Assembly: GCF_014205875.1 (NCBI RefSeq)
Contig: NZ_JACHEN010000035.1
Location: 1-57,871 of the forward strand
Direction: 5' to 3'
Origin: Anaerosolibacter carboniphilus
GTDB taxonomy: Bacteria; Bacillota; Clostridia; Peptostreptococcales; Thermotaleaceae
Length of the DNA stretch: 57,871 bases
A model generated the notes under the pieces. The model was not told the origin of the DNA. It did no database searches and worked only from the letters and a program-made list of their open reading frames with translations. Both the position numbers and the translations under genes were made by a program. Positions 7,569 through 16,811 of the stretch are shown here, in pieces. How positions within the stretch are numbered: position 1 is the stretch's first letter; each line of letters opens with the position of its first letter.

Positions 7569-8777
7569 TTATTTTTTTGCACCAAAGTACTCCAACATCC
7601 GGTCAGCCTGCAAATATTGCTGGGCGAGAAGTGTCATGCCTCCAGTCATGATCGTAAAAAGTATTAGCTTATAATTCGCACCATAAAAATTGCTAAAATA
7701 GATAGGTCCAAAGGCAATGCCTAAAAAACGACAGCTGTTATACACTGCAGTAATCACGCCGCGCTTACCTGGTGGCGCACAACTGGTCACAAGTGTATTT
7801 AAGGCCGTCAGTGCTGTTCCTGTGACAATTCCAATAATCTCTAGTATAATCAGTCTGCTCATAAATGATTTTCCATGGGGAATCCATAGCAATGCTACTA
7901 TACATACAAAAAAACTGTAAGTAATCATCCTTTTATAAATTCCTCTTTTATGTTGAAGATACCCGCCGAGCCAATAGGATACAATTGACATGGTTGTTAC
8001 AGGCAGGGCAACGATAAAACCTCTCTTTAAAAGATTACTTTTTAGTTCTCCACCAAGGATATCAGAAATATTTGCTAAAATACCATAAAGGATAAACAAA
8101 ATACCAAAACCACCAAATAAGCACACAACCAAAGAAAGACCTTTTGCTCTGAGAATCATCCATATTTCACTGAAATAAATGCTAAGATTTTTTCGTTCTG
8201 CATGACTACGCTCTTCTTTGATAACAAACCATATCAAAATAGCTACGGGTATCGTTAGAAATGAATAGGAAAAAAATATAAAATACCAAGCAATCATGGC
8301 AATAAGGGATCCTAAAATTGGGCTTAAAACTTTTCCAATCCCATTGGATGCCTCTATAATGCCTAATGCTCTGCCTCTTTCCGTCGTGGAAAACATATCG
8401 CTCACCAGCGCCATAGCAATAGGAGAAGTGCCGGCTGCCCCAAAACCTTGAATAATTCTTCCCAATATAATTATCTTATAGGGTTCTCGGGCGAAAACAC
8501 TTGCAAAACCTGATATGAGTCCTCCAATGCCATATAGAATCAATGCCGGAATCATGACTTTTTTACGCCCAATTCTATCGGAGATAAATCCGAGAAAGGG
8601 GATGATCAGTGCTGCTGAAAAAGAAAAATAACTGAGAATTAAATTGGCTTCCAAACTGGTAATGTTCAGTTCCCTCTTTATGTCTGTCAGTACTGGAATA
8701 AGCATTGAATTTCCTAAAACCATGATAAAGGGAACAAAGGATAGCGCCAACATTTTAAAAGACTGGTTCTTTATCAC
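7569..8777 (-). CDS. Major facilitator superfamily transporter (DHA1-like)
   Basis: A 402-aa polytopic membrane protein with about 12 hydrophobic segments. The loop after TM2 carries MFS motif A (GFISDRIGRKKVM). The TM4-5 region has RIIQGFGAAGTSPIAMALVS and GIGKVLSPILGS, the antiporter motif C region of 12-TM drug:H+ antiporters. It therefore looks like a DHA1-type proton-coupled exporter. The substrate is unknown. It lies 79 nt upstream of the NAD kinase gene in the same direction. Confidence 0.88.
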   Translation of the reverse strand: MIKNQSFKMLALSFVPFIMVLGNSMLIPVLTDIKRELNITSLEANLILSYFSFSAALIIPFLGFISDRIGRKKVMIPALILYGIGGLISGFASVFAREPYKIIILGRIIQGFGAAGTSPIAMALVSDMFSTTERGRALGIIEASNGIGKVLSPILGSLIAMIAWYFIFFSYSFLTIPVAILIWFVIKEERSHAERKNLSIYFSEIWMILRAKGLSLVVCLFGGFGILFILYGILANISDILGGELKSNLLKRGFIVALPVTTMSIVSYWLGGYLQHKRGIYKRMITYSFFVCIVALLWIPHGKSFMSRLIILEIIGIVTGTALTALNTLVTSCAPPGKRGVITAVYNSCRFLGIAFGPIYFSNFYGANYKLILFTIMTGGMTLLAQQYLQADRMLEYFGAKK

Positions 8778-8914
8778 TATTTTCCACCCTATTTCATATC
8801 TTTATATTTTGCATAAATACTTCTTTATTTTTTCCTTATTTATGCTATTTCATGTTGAATTTGTATCACATATTTTTTCTGGGTCTACAGATAATGAAAT
8901 TAAGAGGTGATATA

Positions 8915-9142
8915 ATGAAACATACAATTGTGGCTGTGAGAAAATTTCATGATGGCCGTATTCAAAGCGTAAAGTTTAAGGATGGAAACGTCCTGGATAT
9001 TGATCGTGCCGTGGATGTGGCAAAAGCAGGACTAATTGATAATGTCCGTGTTGAGCTTGATCCTACCACAGGCATTGAGCATTTGGAGCCAATCTCGCCT
9101 TCAGGTAAGCATGAAAAACTTCAAGACTTTCCTGTATTTTAA
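8915..9142 (+). CDS. DUF3892 family small protein
   Basis: A 75-aa protein with TIVAVRKFHDGRIQSVKFKD at its start and DIDRAVDVAKAGLIDNV in the middle, the layout of DUF3892 proteins of Firmicutes. No function is established for that family. The ATG at 8915 has AGAGGTGA five bases upstream. A longer frame from 8852 would lack a ribosome-binding site. It is transcribed away from the MFS gene and ends at a bidirectional terminator. Confidence 0.85.
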   Translation: MKHTIVAVRKFHDGRIQSVKFKDGNVLDIDRAVDVAKAGLIDNVRVELDPTTGIEHLEPISPSGKHEKLQDFPVF

Positions 9143-9155
9143 TTTATATAGTTCT

Positions 9156-9200
9156 TAAAATGTAAGCAGGTGACCCGATAGATCACCTGCTTACATTTTA
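9156..9200. terminator. Bidirectional terminator
   Basis: An 18-bp perfect stem (taaaatgtaagcaggtga and its complement) with a 9-nt loop lies between two convergent genes. A/T-rich flanks give a T tract on both strands. The stop codon of the minus-strand membrane protein (9193-9191) lies inside the stem. Confidence 0.9.
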
Positions 9201-9955
9201 TTATATGTATTTCGCATAAACATTCTTTTTCTTCGAGAAGTCGTGCTAAGAATATTAAACAGCAATCCTCTATAGACCATAATAAAGGAAAGCAACAGCT
9301 GGCCTACCGCATATCCTATAATAGATTGGGTAGATAGCGCAAACAATCCTCTCCCTAGTATAGCACTAGGATTTAATCCAGAACCAGTCAGCCAAACGAA
9401 GGCACCTAGCAATATGACATTGGGAAGAAGCCAGTCTAACCAATTTTCCTTTATAAATTCAAAAGAATAAGTAAAACTATCTGCCACATGACAATGCTTT
9501 TGATAGATCACCTCTGGCAGACAATTCAATAGAATAAAAGCTGCAATCAGAAGGATCGTCCAAAGAGAAATAAAACCCAGTTGAATATTTAGTAGTGGTC
9601 TTAGAAACAAACCTGCACCATAATTGACAAACCAAATCACCACAAGGATTCCATAGATTTTTCCTGTATATACCTTAAAACCATTTTTAAAATCCTCAAA
9701 GTCGATTTTCCCATATCGAATAATGTTTTCGATAAGGTAAAGATAGTTAGAGAACAATGCCCCTTGCACGAGGGTAATAATGATTCCCGCTAAAATTGAG
9801 AACATAAACGCCACCCGCCATAAAACGCCTAAGATTATTGCATAAACAAAACCTGTAAAAATAATGGGCCAATTGTTCAATGTCAGTTTTATACCTTTAG
9901 GTATAATTTCTTTATTTACTCCAATAATATCTTGAATGATGTTCAATGTCTTCAC
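9191..9955 (-). CDS. Hypothetical multi-pass membrane protein
   Basis: A 254-aa protein with about six hydrophobic segments, for example GFVYAIILGVLWRVAFMFSI and ILLIAAFILLNCLPEVIY, and a basic C-terminal tail. I recognise no family. The frame begins with GTG overlapping the stop of the radical SAM gene (GTGA). The TTG three codons later (9946) is better spaced from the GGAGGG site and may be the real start. The overlap implies translational coupling with that enzyme. Confidence 0.7.
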   Translation of the reverse strand: MKTLNIIQDIIGVNKEIIPKGIKLTLNNWPIIFTGFVYAIILGVLWRVAFMFSILAGIIITLVQGALFSNYLYLIENIIRYGKIDFEDFKNGFKVYTGKIYGILVVIWFVNYGAGLFLRPLLNIQLGFISLWTILLIAAFILLNCLPEVIYQKHCHVADSFTYSFEFIKENWLDWLLPNVILLGAFVWLTGSGLNPSAILGRGLFALSTQSIIGYAVGQLLLSFIMVYRGLLFNILSTTSRRKRMFMRNTYNKM

Positions 9956-11715
9956 CCCTCCAAATCAATTTTATAAACCTTGGACTTTGCAAACACCTTA
10001 TGATCCAATTCATAATCAAAGAGCAATATTGTAGGCTCCTTTTCTACAGGTGTTTTCTCTTTCTCTTCAAAACTCCTCAAAACATCATATCGAAAGCTTT
10101 CAAAGTGCACTTTTTTGATGATCTGCTTCGCAGGTAATCCTTCATATTGCGGTAGGTATTTTATCACATTGCCTTGGTCTTGCAGAAACTGGTGTATTTT
10201 ATTCCTAAACCCTTCTTCGTCTATTGGATGAAAGAAATGGGGAACTGTACTTTTCCCTTGTTTCAAATAATCAAGCTTTAGGAGTTCGCAGAAATAGTCC
10301 AATTCATCCCATTTCTTCTCAGTATAAAAATTCAATAATATTTCATACAAAGCGTTTCTTCCATGGGCGGTATGATGATATCCTCTTGCTTCCCAGAATT
10401 GACCTAAATCTAAATAAAAACTTGCTGGACTATCGTAGAAACGATTAAGAATGAATTCGATGCCATGATCAAATCCATGGGTATTATAATAATGCTCTAC
10501 CATTTCCTCCATCATCTTTATATGAAGCATTTCTTCATAGGTTATATAGCGATTGCCCAGTACTTCATAGGGTGGCTCCTCCCGATAAGTGTATTCATGG
10601 AGTTTTTCATCCTGCCTAATTCCTGATCCCTTTAATAGCTTCAGAAATCCTAATTGTAATTTCTCAGGCTTTAAATGATAAACCTCATCAAAGGACAATC
10701 TAAATCGTTGGAATGTTTCATAAGGTAAGCCTGCAATCAAATCTAGATGGAGATGAATATTCTTATATCCAGCGATTATCTTTACGGTCTGACTTAATTT
10801 ACCAAAATCCACCTTACGATCAATGGCCTCCATGGTCATATCGTAGGTCGTCTGCACTCCCACCTCAAATTGAAACAAGCCTTCCCTGACGCTTGATAGA
10901 AAATCTAATATTTCCTCATCCAACAAATCTGCTGTGATTTCAAAATGGAAATTTGTTATACCATTGTCATTTCTATGGAGATACTTCATAATTTCTAAAC
11001 AATGTGATTTCTTTGCATTGAAGGTTCTGTCCACAAATTTTACTTGTTTCACCCGCGCAGACAGGAAAATATCCATGTCCTTCTTAACGCGATCTATAGA
11101 GAAAAACCTAACGCCTTTTATGGTCGATGAGAGGCAATATCTGCAATTATGAGGGCATCCCCTAGAGCTTTCATAATAAATAATCCTGTTATCATATCCC
11201 TCCAGTCCATTGGCAAAGGGTGATGATATTGTATCAAGTTCTTGCATCAATCGTCTTTCTTCAGTCATAAAAATCGATTCATTCATACGATATGCGATCC
11301 CTTGAATTGTTCTTAAATCTCCCTGCCTTTTCGTTAAATAACTTAATAACTCTTTAAATGTAACTTCCCCTTCACCCATAACAATGTAGTCAACAAACGG
11401 ATTCATCTGCAAAAGCTCCTGGGCATCAAAACTTACCTCTGGCCCACCTAGGATAATTGTGATCTTTGGATTAATTTTCTTCAAATTTCTTGCGATACTC
11501 ATCGTTTGAGCAATATTCCAAATATAACAGGAAAAGCATACGATCTCATGTTTTCCCTTATAGATTTCAGACAGCACATAATCCAAATCATGATTAATTG
11601 TATATTCTTTAATGTCTATATTTTCCACCATATTTTGACAATAGTTTCTTAAATATTGTAATGCCAAAGATGAGTGAATGTATTTTGAATGCAGTGTCGT
11701 CAGCAGTATTCTCAT
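9952..11715 (-). CDS. B12-binding-domain radical SAM protein (DUF4080 type)
   Basis: A 587-aa protein with a cobalamin-binding-like Rossmann domain (residues 1-130, including IILGGPEVSF and MGEGE). A radical SAM domain follows, with the cluster motif Cys187-x3-Cys191-x2-Cys194 in SSRGCPHNCRYC. The region after about 380 resembles the DUF4080 tail. Such enzymes are usually methyltransferases or carbon-skeleton modifiers, but the substrate here is unknown. The ATG at 11715 is preceded by GGAAGGA. A longer frame to 11808 has no ribosome-binding site. It is coupled to the downstream membrane protein. Confidence 0.88.
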   Translation of the reverse strand: MRILLTTLHSKYIHSSLALQYLRNYCQNMVENIDIKEYTINHDLDYVLSEIYKGKHEIVCFSCYIWNIAQTMSIARNLKKINPKITIILGGPEVSFDAQELLQMNPFVDYIVMGEGEVTFKELLSYLTKRQGDLRTIQGIAYRMNESIFMTEERRLMQELDTISSPFANGLEGYDNRIIYYESSRGCPHNCRYCLSSTIKGVRFFSIDRVKKDMDIFLSARVKQVKFVDRTFNAKKSHCLEIMKYLHRNDNGITNFHFEITADLLDEEILDFLSSVREGLFQFEVGVQTTYDMTMEAIDRKVDFGKLSQTVKIIAGYKNIHLHLDLIAGLPYETFQRFRLSFDEVYHLKPEKLQLGFLKLLKGSGIRQDEKLHEYTYREEPPYEVLGNRYITYEEMLHIKMMEEMVEHYYNTHGFDHGIEFILNRFYDSPASFYLDLGQFWEARGYHHTAHGRNALYEILLNFYTEKKWDELDYFCELLKLDYLKQGKSTVPHFFHPIDEEGFRNKIHQFLQDQGNVIKYLPQYEGLPAKQIIKKVHFESFRYDVLRSFEEKEKTPVEKEPTILLFDYELDHKVFAKSKVYKIDLEG

Positions 11716-11808
11716 GTTTTTAATCCTTCCATTCCTTTGTCTTATATTTTCAACGATTATCCAAGCTTTTAAACACATTATAACACAAAGTACACCAATA
11801 AATACCAA

Positions 11809-11830
11809 GAGATAGGATCTTTCCTATCTC
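11809..11830 (-). terminator. Hairpin overlapping the amidase-like gene stop codon
   Basis: A 9-bp perfect stem (gagatagga / tcctatctc) with a 4-nt loop. The TAG stop of the amidase-like gene (11826-11824) is inside the stem. The run after it on the minus strand is only moderately T-rich, so it may be a weak terminator. Confidence 0.55.
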
Positions 11831-12318
11831 CTATAGCCTAAAACATGCAGGAAGCGTATTTTTTTAAAGGCATAATTAGATACAGGATAATCAATACGGT
11901 CAATGGTATGGGCTGCAATCAATATTTTTTCTAAGCTCCGTCCTCCTGGCAACACATTCACCACCACAGGAGTATGGTTGTATATCCCATCATCTTCAAA
12001 GTCCAGTTGAATTAAATCCCCCACCTCAATCCCATATATATCCGTTTCCTCTATCACAGGTCCTGCGGATTTGTTATACATCAAAAATTGATAGAGATAC
12101 TTTACACTGGTCCAGGCAGGAGAACGATCATTTATGCTTCGATAATACCATCCATACGGACTGTAGTTCATGAAACATCCTCCTGCATGGAGTACTTGAG
12201 AAGCAAAATTTGTACAATCTCCACCCATCTTTTCAAAATCGCCATAACGAGGATTTCGACCCATCGCCCATTTCCGAGCATAGGCAACTGCTGCTTCACG
12301 GTTATATGGATAAATCAT
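11824..12318 (-). CDS. Amidase_6-type putative amidase domain protein
   Basis: A 164-aa single-domain protein resembling the putative amidase domain PF12671 of spore-formers. The N-terminus has YNREAAVAYARKWA, followed by the likely nucleophile Cys35 in GGDCTNFASQ and a candidate His115 in YNHTPVVV. This gives an NlpC/P60-like Cys-His arrangement. There is no signal peptide, so it would act in the cytosol or mother cell. The start ATG at 12318 follows AGGAGTGAT. A likely promoter upstream has TATAGT near 12360. The substrate is unknown. Confidence 0.85.
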   Translation of the reverse strand: MIYPYNREAAVAYARKWAMGRNPRYGDFEKMGGDCTNFASQVLHAGGCFMNYSPYGWYYRSINDRSPAWTSVKYLYQFLMYNKSAGPVIEETDIYGIEVGDLIQLDFEDDGIYNHTPVVVNVLPGGRSLEKILIAAHTIDRIDYPVSNYAFKKIRFLHVLGYRR

Positions 12319-12511
12319 TCTATCACTCCTTCATCTTGCTTCTAGGTTATTCCTTATACTATATATGTTTATTAATATATCTTTCAAAATGACCTCTTAT
12401 TGTAAACAATTCTGTTAATTGTTTTTTAACATAATCATAACAGAAGTTACATTTCATCCCTTCCATCTCCATGGGAAAATGATAGTGTAAATAATTTGTT
12501 TCAGATCATCC

Positions 12512-13129
12512 GTGAAAGGTTGTGGTCTCTTGTTGATCCAAAGTCATAAAATGATCTCCGAGTATCTTCACAACAATATTCAAAAACACTGGGGAATTAC
12601 CTTAAGTAAAAACTATTTAATTTATGGGAGTATTAAACCTGACCTCACACCTAGGCTGATGAAAATTTCCCACTACCCTGATGAGTCTTTAGATTTTCTT
12701 TGTAACGAAATCTATCGACTTGCCTCAACGCCAATTTCTCTAACCACAACAGGCATCAAGGATTTGTCTATCCAATTAGGTGTGACTACCCATTTCATCG
12801 CTGATTTTTTCTGTCAGGCTCATAACAATAAACAACAATTCAGGAACAATCTATTAGAGCATCTGATTTATGAAAATGCTCTTCATGGTCATTTTAAAAA
12901 TGCTTATCACCTTCCCACAAGATTGACTAAATATACTTGTACAATGAATCAAGGTCTTATGACAATCCATGATATTTTTCAAGACTTAATGGGCATGTAT
13001 ATAAACAATGGGCACGGCTTTGAAAATGATATCTATTATTCATTAAAGGCTACAGCATCGATTACTCATTTCATACTGCACAATGCACTGCAATCAAAAA
13101 GACAATCACTTTCCGAAAAGGTGGCCTAA
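12512..13129 (+). CDS. Zinc-dependent phospholipase C-like protein
   Basis: A protein of about 200 aa in the family of bacterial Zn-dependent phospholipase C-like proteins (PF00882). Likely metal ligands are in SHKMI, YGSIKPDL, SHYPDES and GVTTHFIADFFCQAHN, the family's H/D-rich pattern. No signal peptide is seen, unlike secreted toxins such as alpha-toxin, so a housekeeping or sporulation role is as likely. The start is uncertain. The frame opens with GTG at 12512, but family alignment fits a TTG at 12530 or 12533 just before IQSHK. It is divergent from the amidase-like gene. Confidence 0.75.
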   Translation: MKGCGLLLIQSHKMISEYLHNNIQKHWGITLSKNYLIYGSIKPDLTPRLMKISHYPDESLDFLCNEIYRLASTPISLTTTGIKDLSIQLGVTTHFIADFFCQAHNNKQQFRNNLLEHLIYENALHGHFKNAYHLPTRLTKYTCTMNQGLMTIHDIFQDLMGMYINNGHGFENDIYYSLKATASITHFILHNALQSKRQSLSEKVA

Positions 13130-13195
13130 GCAATACCTAGAACTATCCCATATAAAATAAATTTCTATCAAAGCATAAAATTTCTTTGAAAAATA

Positions 13196-13204
13196 TGGTA
13201 TAAT
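13196..13204 (+). promoter_or_regulatory. Extended -10 promoter for the 163-aa protein gene
   Basis: TGGTATAATAG gives a consensus TATAAT (13199-13204) with TGN extension, 33 nt before the ATG. The -35 region is weak, as is common for extended -10 promoters. Confidence 0.6.
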
Positions 13205-13236
13205 AGATAAAAGATGGTTTTAGGGGGTAGCTCAAT

Positions 13237-13728
13237 ATGGCAATTATGTCTTCAAAACAGCTTAGGCATACATTCTGTATGGAGGAACTGCGCAAGATCG
13301 GGGCACAGGTAATCAATGTTCAAGGAATCAAGTTTTATGTAAAATATACGATTGATAATCTGAACATTGAATATATCTATCATGTTAATCCTGATGATAC
13401 CTATTTACTAGAACGTATCAAACCATATTTGCTCATCGTTGGAGTATATCCTACAGAAGAAGAAATTGTTACTCTTATAAAATTTGATATAGACCAATTT
13501 AAAAATGCAATGAAGAGTAAGAATTTTAATGATTTCGTGGCTATTGATCGAGATCTAACCGATATTGTACGATATTTCGAAGACTTATATCTGTACTATA
13601 ATATCGATCGGGAAGACCTAACCTTGATGAAAGAAGAAATCAATCATGTGGTAGATCTAATTCAACAAATTAAAAATCGGAGCGATCGTGTTTATTATAA
13701 AAAAGATCCTGATAGCCTTCGAGAGTAA
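13237..13728 (+). CDS. Hypothetical 163-aa protein
   Basis: A soluble acidic protein with no signal peptide, membrane segment or motif I recognise. The first half is predicted beta-rich (VINVQGIKFYVKYTI, LNIEYIYHVNPDD). The second is charged and helical (DLTDIVRYFEDLYLYY, LMKEEINHVVDLIQQI). The ribosome-binding site TTAGGGGGT and an extended -10 promoter support it as a real gene. Its stop codon lies in the first arm of a terminator stem. Confidence 0.75.
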   Translation: MAIMSSKQLRHTFCMEELRKIGAQVINVQGIKFYVKYTIDNLNIEYIYHVNPDDTYLLERIKPYLLIVGVYPTEEEIVTLIKFDIDQFKNAMKSKNFNDFVAIDRDLTDIVRYFEDLYLYYNIDREDLTLMKEEINHVVDLIQQIKNRSDRVYYKKDPDSLRE

Positions 13729-13754
13729 GGAGATGATAGTCATTTCCTTACTCT
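13722..13754 (+). terminator. Terminator of the 163-aa protein gene
   Basis: A 10-bp perfect stem (agagtaagga / tccttactct) with a 13-nt loop is followed by TTTTG. The TAA stop (13726-13728) is part of the left arm. Confidence 0.8.
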
Positions 13755-13871
13755 TTTGTTTGGATACATTTGGAATATATTTTGTAAAACATTTTATCAT
13801 TTCTTGAAGGTTTTAGGCGATTTTTATCGAATATTTGAATATAACATGCTTAAGTAAGAAAGGTGGTTTAT

Positions 13872-14069
13872 ATGGAACAGTTTGACAGAATATCGATTCA
13901 AGAGATTTCCAAGACAGATATGTTAATGATTATTAAGGCCCTTGAATATACAGGTGAAAATACAAATATCCCTTCCTTCATTAGTCTTAAAAATAGTATT
14001 GTAAAACAGTTGAGCGAGTTAGCTGAAACAACAGAAGAAGAATTTTTATTGTACCTTCAGAAAAAGTAA
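13872..14069 (+). CDS. Hypothetical 65-aa protein
   Basis: A small acidic protein (MEQFDRISIQEISKTDML...) with two predicted helices. No family is recognised. The ATG at 13872 sits 7 nt after AAAGGTGG, and a terminator follows the gene at 14107. Both support real expression. An upstream in-frame GTG at 13863 overlaps the ribosome-binding site and is unlikely to be the start. Confidence 0.65.
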   Translation: MEQFDRISIQEISKTDMLMIIKALEYTGENTNIPSFISLKNSIVKQLSELAETTEEEFLLYLQKK

Positions 14070-14106
14070 AATTTATTTTGCTTAAACTGATTTTAAACAA
14101 AATAAT

Positions 14107-14136
14107 AATCACAGCCCCCTGAAGGTGGCTGTGATT
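14107..14136. terminator. Terminator between convergent genes
   Basis: A 10-bp stem (aatcacagcc / ggctgtgatt) with a 10-nt loop, followed by a T-rich run on the plus strand. It can serve both the 65-aa gene and the convergent radical SAM gene. Confidence 0.75.
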
Positions 14137-14155
14137 TCTATTTTAAACGGTGCTA

Positions 14156-15034
14156 CTATAACCTTCTAAAAAATTCATCTCTATAGTCTTCCCCGTTCTC
14201 CATTGCTTTTTCAAGGCAGAACAGCAACTTTCTTTGATCTTGAGGCAAAATGCCATGTAAGGAGACATAATTCGATGGATGATTGCTTCGGAGCATACAA
14301 TTCCCCACTTGAAGTCCCCCAATAAATAGATGGGTTTCCCTCATGATTTCTTCGGGGGTTAACAGCTGGAATGTGCCCTCTTGGACTTGATTGTATAGTT
14401 CAGTTCCTTCTTCAATCAGCAGCGTTAACAATCCTAAATATTGAGGATTAATAGCATTGATGACATGGGCTGATTCAATGGCATGCTCCCTCCACTTTTC
14501 TATACCGCCCAAGCCTGAGATGACAGTTGCTGATAGGGCAATGCCCGATTCAATAATTTTTCTTCCAGCCTCAATCATTTCTTCCGATGTTACACCTTTT
14601 TTTATGGCTTTCAGTATTTCGTTACTGCCCGATTCGATTCCCAAATAGGCAATGCCTAACCCCAGTTCCTTTAGTGTCTTTAATTCCTCTTTGCTTTTTC
14701 TGAGTATATCCTTCGGCGCGCTATAAATGCCAACGCGTTCACACTCAGGAAACAATTCATGTATTCTCATGAGAATCACTTTTAAGTCCTCAGTTCTCAA
14801 CACCAAAGCATTGCCGTCAGCCAAAAATACTCTTTTTACAGACTTATAATGGCCCCTTGCAGTTTCTAAATCTCTTATAACTTCATGAACTGGTCGAATC
14901 CTAAATTTCTTTCCCTTATACATGCTGCAAAAAGTGCATTGATTATGGGAACACCCTATGGTTACTTGAACAATCAAGCTATAGGCCTCACTGGGCGGTC
15001 TGTATATCGTTCCTTCATAGCGCATGTTACTCAC
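14156..15034 (-). CDS. Radical SAM protein with CX4CX2C cluster motif
   Basis: A 292-aa radical SAM domain protein. The [4Fe-4S]-binding cysteines are Cys28, Cys33 and Cys36 in GCSHNQCTFC, a CX4CX2C spacing instead of the usual CX3CX2C. The GxIxGxGE-type strand (GLGIAYLGIESGSNEIL, about 124-140) follows. Proteins with this spacing form a known subgroup in anaerobic Firmicutes with no assigned reaction. There is no obvious extra domain. It lies just after argS in the same direction and could be read from the same T-box leader. Confidence 0.85.
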   Translation of the reverse strand: MSNMRYEGTIYRPPSEAYSLIVQVTIGCSHNQCTFCSMYKGKKFRIRPVHEVIRDLETARGHYKSVKRVFLADGNALVLRTEDLKVILMRIHELFPECERVGIYSAPKDILRKSKEELKTLKELGLGIAYLGIESGSNEILKAIKKGVTSEEMIEAGRKIIESGIALSATVISGLGGIEKWREHAIESAHVINAINPQYLGLLTLLIEEGTELYNQVQEGTFQLLTPEEIMRETHLFIGGLQVGNCMLRSNHPSNYVSLHGILPQDQRKLLFCLEKAMENGEDYRDEFFRRL

Positions 15035-15052
15035 TCCTCTGTTTATAGTGGA

Positions 15053-15084
15053 AGTAGTCAGCTGACAAAAGCCAGCTGACTACT
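15053..15084 (-). terminator. Hairpin between argS and the radical SAM gene
   Basis: A 12-bp perfect stem (agtagtcagctg / cagctgactact) with an 8-nt loop. There is no T tract on the minus strand, so it may only partly terminate or may act as an RNA-stabilising hairpin. Confidence 0.5.
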
Positions 15085-15092
15085 GAATATAC

Positions 15093-16793
15093 TTACATTT
15101 TCTCTGGAGCCGCAACACCAAGGAGTGCCAATCCATTCTGAATCGTTTGTTTTACTGCATAAACTAGGGCAACTCTTGACTTCTGTAGGGCTTTGTCTTC
15201 CACAATAATCGGACAATCATGATAGAACTTATTGAATCCCTGAGCAATATCTACAATATGCCTTGAAATGATGGCAGGCTCATATTTTCTTGCCGCATCT
15301 TCAACAATGGTCGGGAACTGCTGAATCAATCTCACCAAGTTCATTGCATCTTCATTGGCTAACAAACTATAGTCAACCTTTGTATTTACTTCTACTTCAG
15401 CCTTTCGCAATATACTTGCTGCTCGCGCATGGGTATATTGAACATAAGGTCCTGTCTCGCCATCAAAAGATAAAGTTTTATCCCAAGAGAATACATAATC
15501 CTTGATTCGACTATTCGATAGTTCTTGGAATACGACAGCACCAATTCCGACTTGCTTCGCCACCTCATCTTTGTTCTCAAGATTTGGATTTTTTGCACTG
15601 ATGATTTCTTTCGTTTGCTCCACAGCCTTATTAAGAACATCCTCAAGGAATACAACTCTTCCCTTTCTTGTAGACATAGTACCCTCTTCAAGGCTAACCA
15701 TACCAAAAGGCACGTGAACACAGTCCTTAGCCCATTCATTTCCCATGAGCTCAATGATCTTCATCCATTGCTGGAAGTGAAGGATTTGCTGAGATCCTAC
15801 TACATATACGTTTTTATAGAAATCATAATGTTCCTTTCGATAGATAGCAGCCGCAATATCCCTTGTGATATAAAGGGTAGAACCATCACTTTTTCGAATC
15901 AAGGCCGGCGGCATTCCATGGGGCTCTAGATCCACAATCTCTGCTCCTTTAGACTCCTTCAACAGCCCTTTTCCCTCCATCAGTTCCAACACCCTTGGCA
16001 TTTTATCGGAATAAAAGCTTTCCCCCGCATAAGAATCAAACTTGATGCCTAGCATATCATATACTCGACCAAATTCCTTCAGGCTCTCATCTCTGAACCA
16101 TTGCCACAATTTCAGTGCTTCTTCATCCCCATCCTCTAGCTTCTTAAACCACGCTCTTGCCTCATCCTCCAGTTCTGGTCTTTTCTCAGCCTCTTCATGG
16201 AATTTCACATAAAGCTTTAATAACGCAGGAATCGGTTCTGCTTCAACTTCCTTTGCATCTCCCCAATTATTAAAGGCAACAATTAGTTTACCGAACTGTG
16301 TTCCATAATCTCCAAGATGATTGATTGTAACCACATCATATCCAAGATACTCAAAGATATTGGCGATGGCATGACCGATCACGGTCGTTCGGATATGCCC
16401 GATGTGGAATGGCTTTGCAATGTTTGGTGAAGAGTATTCCACAATTACCTTCTTGTTCTCACCCATATCTGATGCGCCAAATTTCTCTTTTTTATCAAAC
16501 ACCTCCCCAATGACGGATTGAGCAAAGATGCTTTTGTTAATAAAGAAATTTACATAGGCAGCTGCATTTTCAACTTTCTCAAACAGTTCGATATCTCCTA
16601 GCTTTTCCGCAATTTCCTGAGCAATGAGATTTGGAGACTTTCTAAACTCCTTTGCCAATTTGAAACAGGGAAAAGCAAAGTCTCCCATCTGTGGATTTGG
16701 TGGAATCTCAATCATCTCCATTACTTGGTTAAACTCCAACTGCCCTGTTTTATCTACGAGGGCTTGCGCAATTTCCTTTTTAAAGTTAATCAT
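15093..16793 (-). CDS. argS: Arginyl-tRNA synthetase
   Basis: A class I aminoacyl-tRNA synthetase of 566 aa that charges tRNA-Arg. It has the arginyl-specific N-terminal Add-1 domain (1-110) and the HIGH motif at 130-133 (FHIGHIRTT). The KMSKS-loop equivalent is MSTRKG, and the C-terminal DALR anticodon-binding domain ends in VALVYAVKQTIQNGLALLGV. The length is normal. It is preceded by a T-box leader with a plausible Arg specifier, so expression should rise when uncharged tRNA-Arg accumulates. Confidence 0.97.
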   Translation of the reverse strand: MINFKKEIAQALVDKTGQLEFNQVMEMIEIPPNPQMGDFAFPCFKLAKEFRKSPNLIAQEIAEKLGDIELFEKVENAAAYVNFFINKSIFAQSVIGEVFDKKEKFGASDMGENKKVIVEYSSPNIAKPFHIGHIRTTVIGHAIANIFEYLGYDVVTINHLGDYGTQFGKLIVAFNNWGDAKEVEAEPIPALLKLYVKFHEEAEKRPELEDEARAWFKKLEDGDEEALKLWQWFRDESLKEFGRVYDMLGIKFDSYAGESFYSDKMPRVLELMEGKGLLKESKGAEIVDLEPHGMPPALIRKSDGSTLYITRDIAAAIYRKEHYDFYKNVYVVGSQQILHFQQWMKIIELMGNEWAKDCVHVPFGMVSLEEGTMSTRKGRVVFLEDVLNKAVEQTKEIISAKNPNLENKDEVAKQVGIGAVVFQELSNSRIKDYVFSWDKTLSFDGETGPYVQYTHARAASILRKAEVEVNTKVDYSLLANEDAMNLVRLIQQFPTIVEDAARKYEPAIISRHIVDIAQGFNKFYHDCPIIVEDKALQKSRVALVYAVKQTIQNGLALLGVAAPEKM

Positions 16794-16811
16794 ATTCTAT
16801 CTCCTCCAAAA

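Noticed and set aside
12345..12372. A further TATAGTATAAGG copy of the element arm
   Set aside because: No T run, terminator or second arm is present. It is better explained as the -10 region of the amidase-like gene's promoter.
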